A stretch of 48,318 bases of DNA from Pelagimonas sp. (GTDB lineage Bacteria; Pseudomonadota; Alphaproteobacteria; Rhodobacterales; Rhodobacteraceae). Below are positions 42,400 through 48,318 of the stretch, in pieces. Numbering within the stretch: the first letter of the stretch is position 1; each line of letters starts with the position of its first letter. Made by a program: the position numbers and the translations under genes. Where the stretch lies: positions 1 to 48,318 of the forward strand of contig JAOARX010000003.1 of assembly GCA_025210345.1 (NCBI GenBank), in the 5' to 3' direction. Under the pieces are notes generated by a model. That model was not told the DNA's origin and did no database searches. It saw only the letters and a program-made list of their open reading frames with translations.

Positions 42400-42816
42400 T
42401 TAGCTTGCACGGTACAGGTTCAGGTGATCTGCAATCACATCCTGAAGCATCCAAGACGACGGCGCACAAAGGGTTGGAGACGTTTCGCCTTCGGGTGTGA
42501 AGTGACTGGTATCGTCATCTTCTTCCATCTCCCAAAAACCAACGATCTCTCCGTCAGTTAGCAGCACATCACCTTTCAGGATGCCATTGTGGTATCCTAG
42601 CATGATTGTTCCTCGACGCAGCATAGCCCCGTCTTGATCAATGAGATCGCAAATGGCACGAAACTGATCAGTCACAGCATCCAGGGTAGCACCATAAAGT
42701 CTGCCGTTTTCATAACCTTTGTAAGTTAACCGACCGACAAACTTAGATTGGTTATCTGCTGCAGTAACTTCACAAGTTACAAAAGGATGTTCTTCTATAA
42801 ATGTTTCCGAGGGCAT
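42400..42816 (-). CDS. Hypothetical island protein
   Basis: A 138-residue acidic protein without signal peptide or membrane helix, probably mostly beta strand in the middle. Its motifs GYHNGILKGDV, LTDGEIVGFWEMEEDDD and FTPEGETSP align in order with the C-terminal part of the tRNA-Cys island protein at 3501-3885, so the two may be members of an undescribed family. The start at 42816 lacks a strong ribosome-binding site. No operon partner. Function unknown. Confidence 0.6.
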   Translation of the reverse strand: MPSETFIEEHPFVTCEVTAADNQSKFVGRLTYKGYENGRLYGATLDAVTDQFRAICDLIDQDGAMLRRGTIMLGYHNGILKGDVLLTDGEIVGFWEMEEDDDTSHFTPEGETSPTLCAPSSWMLQDVIADHLNLYRAS

Positions 42817-42847
42817 TGGTGTTTAGCAAATCTATCTAGGTTCAAAG

Positions 42848-43056
42848 TTATATGACCAAATCAAGTGGAAGGTCTGAGATATCACGTAACCGCTTACCTT
42901 CAATCATGGTCTCAACCAGTTCGAGTGTTTCGCGTTCTTGCTCTTTGAGAACTTCGACCAGTTCAATCAATGCGAAATGGTAGACACAATCAATGTCCCC
43001 CGTTCCCAAGGCTATGGCTGCAATCCTTGAAGGTACTGGTTCCGCAGTAATGGCAG
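42848..43056 (-). pseudogene. Orphan open frame after SIR2 fragment
   Basis: Directly after the SIR2 stop, a different minus-strand frame is open without stops to 42848 and gives natural-looking protein: PVPSRIAAIALGTGDIDCVY, then ALIELVEVLKEQERETLELV, then a basic stretch and LPLDLVI at the end. There is no ATG at its beginning, so it is probably the C-terminal end of a lost gene joined to the SIR2 fragment. Family not recognised. Confidence 0.3.
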
Positions 43057-43941
43057 CTATATGGGGTATGGTGCCAGTGATTTGGGATCATGTTCTGTCG
43101 TAGCAATTACTGACTTACGCCAATTTCTAGGATCATCAGCCCGATCTGCCCATGCCACCATAGTTTCCCAGAGGTCTGGATGATCGGGATAAGCAATTGC
43201 AGTAACACCACGGTCACGCCACTTAGCTTCGATATCCTCAGGTGTTCCCTTGTCAAAAGCATATATTCGGGTTCGGTCAAACTGCCCGTCGTGGTTCAAC
43301 CCTTGCAGCAGATACTTAATTGGGGGGTCTTCAGCCTGATATCCCACCAGTACAACAGTATAGTGCTCCAATAAGTTCCGTATGAAATTTGTTGCCCACG
43401 CCTCTGAAAGGTATGCACGACCAAAATCAGCACTACTAAGGACATATGGGTGTTGATCCGCACCTTGGTTCACAAGTCGTCCGTGCAGGTATGTGATGCC
43501 CTCAACCGAGTTTCCAAATGTAAGATCAGGAAAAGCTGGTGGTGCAAACGTGGGCAGATGATCATCCAGTTCGAACAACAGGTCAAAGTTGGTCGTGACG
43601 ATCTGTGGGACGCCGTTTGGGCTGGTAGAGATACGTTTGACCAAGTTGTGGTGATGGCCGACTTGACCGCTTCCAGCCGAAGCCTGAAGGCGCTCTGTTA
43701 CGAGAGCATTCACCTCATCGCGACCATATTCCAGGTGAAGAAGATTGAAGACTTGATCCAGCGGCATGTTTGTACCCGTCGGATCATCAATCCAAGGCTG
43801 GAACGCCCGCATAATTTCGGAGTCTTCAGGTGGATCAAAGAAGTCAATCACATGCTGGGTAACGGACCAAGTGAGGTCCTGCGATATTACCTTTATGTGG
43901 CAGTCAAAATTATTTTGGAGGTACCATGGAATTTTCAACAT
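43057..43941 (-). pseudogene. SIR2-domain defence-type protein, truncated at both ends
   Basis: The 294-residue frame contains the inner part of a SIR2-like NAD-binding domain: VTTNFDLLFE (115-124, the TxNxD site), ITYLHGRL with the catalytic histidine H153, YVLSSADFGRAYLSE, and VVLVGYQAEDPPIKYLLQGL. The usual N-terminal GAGxS glycine loop is absent. Recognisable sequence starts only at about residue 27 (TQHVIDFFDPPEDSEI), and the first 26 residues come from other DNA. As I know the family, proteins of this kind run past the point where this one stops (KSLAPYPI) by several hundred residues. NADase activity is therefore unlikely. Remnant of an abortive-infection-like system. Confidence 0.65.
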
Positions 43942-44522
43942 CTGACTGGATCGCCGTGGCTGCGATTGCAGCGACTGTCATTGTAGGCGTAGTCAGTTGG
44001 TTTGTTTCCGCTGCATTGACGCGAAAATCAATTGAAAAACGTGTGCTTGGATACAGGATGGACTCTACCCCATTGATGACAACATCCCTTCAAACCGCTG
44101 GGCTTAAAATTGAGTTTGATGGTGAAGAGCTTCCAGAACCGATGCTGCTAACCGTTGAAATATTCAATTTAGGAAATGTAGCTTTGGAGCATCCTCCAAT
44201 CTCAATAGCAACGTCGAAGGACGCCACCTACATCATACCTGTTCAAATCGAGGACATCGAACCAGGCTACGAAGACCTATGGGAGATCGAGAGAACTGAT
44301 GCCGATGAGTGCGCGATCAGGCTGGCCCATATCAATCCAGGTCAAGTCGTCAAAGCGACTATCCTCATGGATGAGGTGCCAACTGAGATGCCGCATTTCA
44401 GATGCCCGCTTCCCAATGTTGTCGTCAAGGAGGTCAACCCAGTTGACATGACTAAGGTTTCTGTCGGACTGGCGAATGTGTCACTATCTATCATGTTGAA
44501 TGCTCTGGGTGTTCGGCGATAG
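43926..44522 (+). CDS. Membrane-anchored hypothetical protein
   Basis: A 198-residue protein with an N-terminal transmembrane helix at about 8-29 (WIAVAAIAATVIVGVVSWFV) followed by a soluble domain that looks beta-rich (LLTVEIFNLGNVALEHPPIS, later INPGQVVKATILMDEVP), recalling an immunoglobulin-like fold, which is only an impression. It has a very good ribosome-binding site (TTGGAGGTACC before the ATG) and natural codon use. Its start overlaps the artificial 5' end of the SIR2 frame, so the two genes are divergent. It seems the only intact cargo gene of element 2 besides the protein at 42400. Function unknown. Confidence 0.65.
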   Translation: MEFSTSDWIAVAAIAATVIVGVVSWFVSAALTRKSIEKRVLGYRMDSTPLMTTSLQTAGLKIEFDGEELPEPMLLTVEIFNLGNVALEHPPISIATSKDATYIIPVQIEDIEPGYEDLWEIERTDADECAIRLAHINPGQVVKATILMDEVPTEMPHFRCPLPNVVVKEVNPVDMTKVSVGLANVSLSIMLNALGVRR

Positions 44523-44715
44523 CTGTATGCATCACTATGCAGATTCTGCCTTAGTCTGAACCTACCAAAAACGGTCGGTTCTGAGGTTCTCGATACCACC
44601 AGGTTTGCGTGAAATCCTGGCCTATATAACACTGCCTCTGACATTCTCATTACCCCCTATCGAAACCGTTTCACCATCCTGATATGATGAGGTTGAGTTT
44701 TGAGAAGGGTAATAC

Positions 44716-44796
44716 ATGAAGGTTGGCTACGCTCGTATCAGTACAGATTCACAAACACATGACGCACAGATCGCCGCATTGAAGGCGGCAGGGTGA
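44716..44796 (+). pseudogene. Serine recombinase (resolvase/invertase), first 26 codons
   Basis: ATG to TGA encodes 26 residues starting MKVGYARIST, then DAQIAALKAAG. This is the N-terminus of the resolvase/invertase family, with the catalytic serine position in RIST. Homology stops where the next residue should be cysteine, and the sequence then passes into the truncated 3' end of the minus-strand integrase. Non-functional. Confidence 0.75.
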
Positions 44797-45544
44797 TGGA
44801 GTCCTTAGTCTTCTTCGTTCGATGTTTGTTAGGATTTGCCAGGAACTTCTCCATCAGCGTGGTTAAGCTGGGAGTTGGTTCAGGTGGTGCAGCCAGAAGT
44901 TCACCAAGGCTTACAATAGGATGAGGACGGCCAGTTTGCAGATTAATGATCTGGGGGTTCGGATTTTCGTGAACTGGATACCCTTCCAGCAGTGCCAACT
45001 CTGCCCGCTTTGCCTCTGCAAACGCATGACCACAGATTTCTAAGACCTGCTGGTAAGCCCTAGATGACCTAGGGCAGGTAACGCCATTTTCTTGCATCAG
45101 ACGATGCGCCCGAATACGAAGTGCAGGGTTGTCGTAACCCTCAGCCCTTAGTGAGGCCACAATCGCCTTGTTGCGACTCGCGATCTGATCCACGAAGTCG
45201 TCCCAACTTAAGCCACTGCTCTGTTGTTCTACGATCAAAGCATCGGGATCAATGCGGTTGAGAGAATACTCTTCACGCATCAACGCCGTAATCTGCTCAT
45301 CCGTTAACTCTGTGATCGTTTCACGAATTTCCTCTAGGCGACGGTATACTGCGTTTATCTCACGTCTCTTCTCTTGGGTCTTGGCCGTGGCACGTTGAAG
45401 GGCTTCAGATTTTTCTGAAGTATTCAAAGAAACCCAATATTCCTTACGCTTTAGCCTCTTTTGCATCGATTTTGGCACCTGCACACGCACGTACCAACGG
45501 CTACCTCGCAGAAAGATTTTGGGAACAGATACACGTGGATTCAT
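44738..45544 (-). pseudogene. Site-specific integrase, N-terminal part (DUF6538 type), element 2
   Basis: The 268-residue frame starts MNPRVSVPKIFLRGSRWYVR, then VQVPKSMQKRLKRKEYWVSL, a DUF6538-type N-terminal domain, and continues into a helical linker and the beginning of the core-binding domain (LTTLMEKFLANPNKHRTKKT). The catalytic domain is gone. The authentic part ends near base 44797, and the remaining codons read antisense through the resolvase fragment. The start at 45544 faces tRNA-Ser, and paired TGTAGCAG repeats lie immediately upstream. Inactive relic of the integrase that used the att sites at 42240 and 45636. Confidence 0.72.
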
Positions 45545-45550
45545 GCATCA

Positions 45551-45573
45551 ACTGTAGCAGTCTATTGTAGCAG
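45551..45573 (+). repeat. Direct repeat ACTGTAGCAG/ATTGTAGCAG before integrase 2
   Basis: ACTGTAGCAG (45551-45560) and ATTGTAGCAG (45564-45573), period 13, lie between the integrase start and tRNA-Ser. They match the arrangement before integrase 1 and share the TGTAGCA core with the repeats at 42329-42350. Confidence 0.55.
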
Positions 45574-45635
45574 AGCAAGTTGCAAAAAACCCTATTTCAC
45601 AGTATCATTCTGAAAAATATGGGTAATTTGTGTTG

Positions 45636-45650
45636 ATGGCGGAGACGAAG
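45636..45650 (+). repeat. att direct repeat (right copy, inside tRNA-Ser)
   Basis: ATGGCGGAGACGAAG, identical to 42240-42254. It covers the encoded CCA, acceptor 3' strand and the first T-arm bases of tRNA-Ser. Confidence 0.8.
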
Positions 45651-45726
45651 GGATTCGAACCCTCGAGACGGTTTCCCGCCTACTCCCTTAGCAGGGGAGC
45701 GCCTTCGACCACTCGGCCACGTCTCC
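45637..45726 (-). tRNA. tRNA-Ser (GCT)
   Basis: A 90-base class II tRNA on the minus strand: acceptor GGAGACG with CGTCTCC, D-arm GCCGAGTGGTCGAAGGC, anticodon loop with GCT (plus-strand 45690-45692), a long variable arm, T-arm GGGTTCGAATCCC, discriminator G and an encoded CCA (45637-45639). It is the integration target of the islands to its left. Confidence 0.96.
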
Positions 45727-45753
45727 GTCGACCCGTATATGGGCCACATGCCT

Positions 45754-45784
45754 ATAATACAAGGGTATTTTTGCACTTTCGCAA
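45754..45784 (-). promoter_or_regulatory. Candidate promoter for tRNA-Ser
   Basis: On the minus strand TTGCGA and TATTAT are 19 bases apart, with the -10 about 27 bases before the tRNA. Spacing is longer than ideal, but the stretch is clearly AT-rich against its surroundings. Confidence 0.3.
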
Positions 45785-45789
45785 AAGCT

Positions 45790-46176
45790 AGGGAAACAAG
45801 GCGTTTTCGCGCGAATTGGTGGAACGTTTGCGGAACTGCACGTGATTCTCGTGTAAAATACGTGCAATAGAAATCATGGTTTGTTCTACGATTCTGGTGG
45901 GTGGCAGTCCGTCTTCTCTAAATCTCCACCTCGACCACCCGGCGCACCAGCCCGTGGGCGACACAGTGCGCGCCATGGTCCGCCACGCGCTAGAATTGCG
46001 GCCCTCAGGCGGTGAAGGACACAAGCGCACTTTCTACTGCCGCCAGGAGATTGCTTGGCGTTCTTCCAACCGGGCTGCTTGCTTTCGATCACTTCAAGCG
46101 CGGCCTAATAATGGCGCGCCGCAACCGCCTTTGGGTGGCGACGGCGCGCTATGCGGACCTTAAAGGGCGTTTGCCG
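45790..46176. other. Region without convincing gene
   Basis: Several frames overlap here, none with a clear family or ribosome-binding site. On the minus strand near 46050-46100 a short stretch reads ALEVIESKQPGWKNAKQ, reminiscent of the core-binding domain of P4-type integrases (PGWKNAKH), which might be one more integrase scrap next to tRNA-Ser. Confidence 0.3.
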
Positions 46177-48318
46177 CTAGAAGAAGAAGTCCACCTCTTG
46201 GAAGTCGCTGACTGACGCGCCTATCACAAAAAACTGCACGATGTCGTTGCTGCCATTGGCGTCCACATCGAAGCGATCCGCGCGGCCATTGCGATCAAGG
46301 TCAAGCTGGATGCGCGTGTTCGCTCCGCTCTGCGTGAACAGCAGGTCGTCGAACTCAAGCGCCACTCCACCGTTGAAGGCCGCCCAGCCCTCCACAGAGA
46401 TCAAGTCCAATCCGTCCGACACCACCTCGGTGCCCGCGCTGTCCTCGAAGTCTGCAACCCGGTTTGACCCAAGCGCCACATCGAACACAAAGACATCCGC
46501 ATCGGCCCCGCCGGTCAACGTGTCCGACCCGTTCCCGCCTGAGAGCGTGTCCGACCCGGCCTGACCGTTCAGATCGTCGTCGCCATCATCGCCCGTAACC
46601 ACATCAGAGCCGCTGCCCGCAAGAACGATATCCGTGCCATCGCCACCAGAGATCGTGTCGTTCCCAGCAAGCCCTCTGATCGTGTCATTTCCATCCAGGC
46701 CCAAGAGCACATTGTCGTCGCCGGTTCCGTCGATGACATTCGCCAGACCGTTCCCTGTGAGGTCAATTGCGCCCCCGCCGCCACCCAGCATGGTCTCGAC
46801 ATGGTCCGAGAGCGTAGATGTCACGAAAGCGCGCAGCACGTCCTGCCCCTCGCCAGCAAGCTCGGTTACTGTCGCGCCCGCATGATAGACGCGGTACTCG
46901 TCATCGCCAGAGCCGCCGACCAACGTGTCAGGGCCACTGGTCCCGCTGAGCAGGAGGTCGGCACCGCCGCCGCCCTGCAACTCGTTGGCCGCACTTGAAC
47001 CCCGCAGCGTGTCGTCTCCTGTGCTGCCGATCAGGTTTTCAATGCTTGAGAGACGGTCGCCATATGCGTCACCCTCGCGGCCCACACCCGTGGCCAGGCT
47101 CACCGAGACCGCCGCAGACGAACCGCTGTAGTCCGCGGTATCTGAATCCGCCCCGCCCAAAAGGAAGTCCGCGCCCGCGTTGCCGATCAACGTGTCCTCC
47201 CCGGCAAAGCCAAAGAGGAACCCGTCGCGCCCATCGCCGACAAGTAGGTCCGCCAGTGGCGTTCCGGTCAACAACTCTTCGGCAGTGCCCTGTACCGTCA
47301 CGTCAACACTCGCTGTGCTGGAGGCGCCGGACGGGTCATCGATGGTATAGGTGAAGGTATCGACTGTCGTGGCGCCCTCTGTGAGCCCATTGAACACTGC
47401 GCCGGTCTCATAGCTGATGTCGCCATCCGCCTCGATCGTGATCACAGCCCCTGAAGGCAGCGCCAGAGGCGTGCCGACCGTATAGGCCATCCCATTGATC
47501 TCGGTGATCAGCAAGGTGTCCGAGTTGGGATCGCTATCCGCTCCTGAGCCGTTATTGTCGTAGAGGTTTCCCTGAACACTCTGGCCCGCCGAAACCGTCA
47601 GAGCGTCATCCTCAGCCACGGGTGGCAGGTTCGCTGACAATAGCACATCCGCCGCGGTGATGTCGCCGGCCGTTGTTCCCGCCATCACGACCTGCGTGCC
47701 GTCATCGAAGGTCAGCACCGCGTTCAGCCCCACCTGCGCGATATTTGCCAACGCGTCCAGCGCGTCAGGCCGTTGGAAGTCACGCAGGTCGATGAGATCG
47801 AACCCGTCCTGGAAGTCCTCGATCCGGTCGCTGTCCCCGTCCGACGAGATCACGAAGACATCCGCCTCTGTTCCGCCCATCATCGTGTCGTTGCCCTCAC
47901 CCGCGGCCAGCGTGTCCTGACCGCTGCCCCCGTCGAGGAAGTCGTTGCCCGCAAGGCCTGAGATCACATCATCGCCTGCCTGGCCTTGCAGCGTATCGTC
48001 CAGAATTGTGCCGAAGGAGGTGTCGTTGGCGCTGGTGCCGGAGACGACGTTTCCGGCAATGCCACCGCGCACGTCCAGCGTCACATCGGAGAACTGCAGG
48101 AACTCGACATCCGAGACGATGTCGATGCCCGATGCAGGCGAAGAGGTCAGTTGGATGGTGAGGCCAGTTGTAGTACCCGCGATGGTGTAGTCGCTCCTGT
48201 TCCCTGAGAAGATTGCGATGTCTGTTCCTGTGCCGCCGTCGATTGTGTCGTCGCCGGTGTTGCCGGTGATCGTGTCGTTGCCCGAGCCGCCGATCAGCGA
48301 CTCGTCGCCAGACGCGCC
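46177..48318 (-). CDS. RTX calcium-binding repeat protein with cadherin-like domain (5' end outside window)
   Basis: 713 codons are visible and the frame is open at the right edge. Glycine- and aspartate-rich nonapeptide repeats (for example GGSGNDTITG, GLAGNDFLDGGSGQDTL, GGNGSDTLTGGADADVF) occur in at least four blocks. Two blocks end in M10-peptidase-type beta-roll caps (ADVFVISSDGDSDRIEDF and ADVFVFDVALGSNRVADF). A cadherin-like/VCBS-type domain (PPVAEDDALTVSAGQSV to ASVDVTVQG) lies at visible residues about 232-345. The C-terminus is acidic and aromatic (DFQEVDFFF), as expected of a type I secretion signal. It is probably a secreted, Ca2+-folded adhesin or enzyme. No secretion genes are adjacent. 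Confidence 0.88.
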   Translation of the reverse strand, partial: GASGDESLIGGSGNDTITGNTGDDTIDGGTGTDIAIFSGNRSDYTIAGTTTGLTIQLTSSPASGIDIVSDVEFLQFSDVTLDVRGGIAGNVVSGTSANDTSFGTILDDTLQGQAGDDVISGLAGNDFLDGGSGQDTLAAGEGNDTMMGGTEADVFVISSDGDSDRIEDFQDGFDLIDLRDFQRPDALDALANIAQVGLNAVLTFDDGTQVVMAGTTAGDITAADVLLSANLPPVAEDDALTVSAGQSVQGNLYDNNGSGADSDPNSDTLLITEINGMAYTVGTPLALPSGAVITIEADGDISYETGAVFNGLTEGATTVDTFTYTIDDPSGASSTASVDVTVQGTAEELLTGTPLADLLVGDGRDGFLFGFAGEDTLIGNAGADFLLGGADSDTADYSGSSAAVSVSLATGVGREGDAYGDRLSSIENLIGSTGDDTLRGSSAANELQGGGGADLLLSGTSGPDTLVGGSGDDEYRVYHAGATVTELAGEGQDVLRAFVTSTLSDHVETMLGGGGGAIDLTGNGLANVIDGTGDDNVLLGLDGNDTIRGLAGNDTISGGDGTDIVLAGSGSDVVTGDDGDDDLNGQAGSDTLSGGNGSDTLTGGADADVFVFDVALGSNRVADFEDSAGTEVVSDGLDLISVEGWAAFNGGVALEFDDLLFTQSGANTRIQLDLDRNGRADRFDVDANGSNDIVQFFVIGASVSDFQEVDFFF

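Larger units (their letters stand above)
42240..45650. mobile_element. Island element 2, bounded by 15-bp att repeats at tRNA-Ser
   Basis: The segment lies between two copies of ATGGCGGAGACGAAG, the right one being the 3' end of tRNA-Ser. It carries a truncated integrase whose start faces the tRNA, a resolvase fragment, a SIR2-domain fragment and two or three unknown genes, and is poorer in GC than its surroundings. A second element with a related integrase lies to its left, so two elements are stacked in tandem at one tRNA. Confidence 0.75.

Noticed and set aside
42329-45573. The TGTAGCA repeats as a CRISPR array
   Set aside because: Units are 10 bases with 2-3 base spacers, two copies per site, and no cas genes; this does not fit CRISPR.
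45788-46215. Small overlapping open frames on both strands between tRNA-Ser and the RTX gene
   Set aside because: They overlap each other on opposite strands, lack ribosome-binding sites and have no family resemblance apart from one short integrase-like stretch.

Overview
The window looks like a chromosome segment of a marine Roseobacter-group alphaproteobacterium (Rhodobacteraceae). The core genes are GC-rich with strong third-position bias. They include a DMSP cluster (regulator, acyl-CoA synthetase, dmdA, acuI), an RpoH-type sigma factor, phaR, an MttB-family methyltransferase and an RTX surface protein, a combination typical of that group. This assignment rests on gene content only.

Layout. 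(1) Bases 1 to about 4490 are a decayed genomic island ending at the 3' end of tRNA-Cys(GCA). It holds a broken Dam methylase, the first 94 codons of hsdM, a truncated minus-strand gene, an apparently intact DarTG toxin-antitoxin pair and the C-terminal remnant of a tyrosine integrase beside the tRNA. A remnant of a large DNA methyltransferase lies on the other side of the tRNA. (2) Bases 5125-16242 are core genes: pcm-like, tolC, a PopZ-like (DUF2497) protein, a ThDP enzyme, a DUF6476 protein divergent from an RluA-family synthase, a thioesterase, rpoH, phhB, a quinone oxidoreductase, an XRE regulator and hisN. (3) Bases 16326-19007 hold two convergent purine amidohydrolases (8-oxoguanine deaminase and guanine deaminase). 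(4) Bases 19097-25685 hold a two-component system divergent from a complete sugar ABC importer, with a 10-bp-periodic GTAAC operator between them. (5) Bases 28452-33092 are the DMSP demethylation and acrylyl-CoA cluster, with a tandem 15-bp operator between the regulator and the catabolic genes. (6) Bases 33174-40589 hold mgtE, a 5-formyl-THF cyclo-ligase, purD, xseA, phaR and mttB. purD is bracketed by two inverted copies of a three-part intergenic repeat, and the end of its coding sequence is repeated downstream. (7) Bases about 41000-45650 are a second accessory zone stacked against tRNA-Ser(GCT). It has a rusA-like remnant, two truncated integrases of the same N-terminal family, two 15-bp att direct repeats, paired short repeats that look like integrase arm sites, a SIR2-domain fragment and unknown genes. 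(8) An RTX/cadherin-like protein runs off the right end.

How the genes fit together: the DMSP cluster should route DMSP through demethylation (DmdA), CoA activation (acyl-CoA synthetase) and acrylyl-CoA detoxification (AcuI) under one FadR/GntR regulator. The sugar transporter is probably switched by the adjacent OmpR-type system. The two tRNA-associated zones carry defence-type genes in different stages of decay, and DarTG is the only defence system that looks functional. No CRISPR array, intact insertion sequence or rRNA gene was seen.
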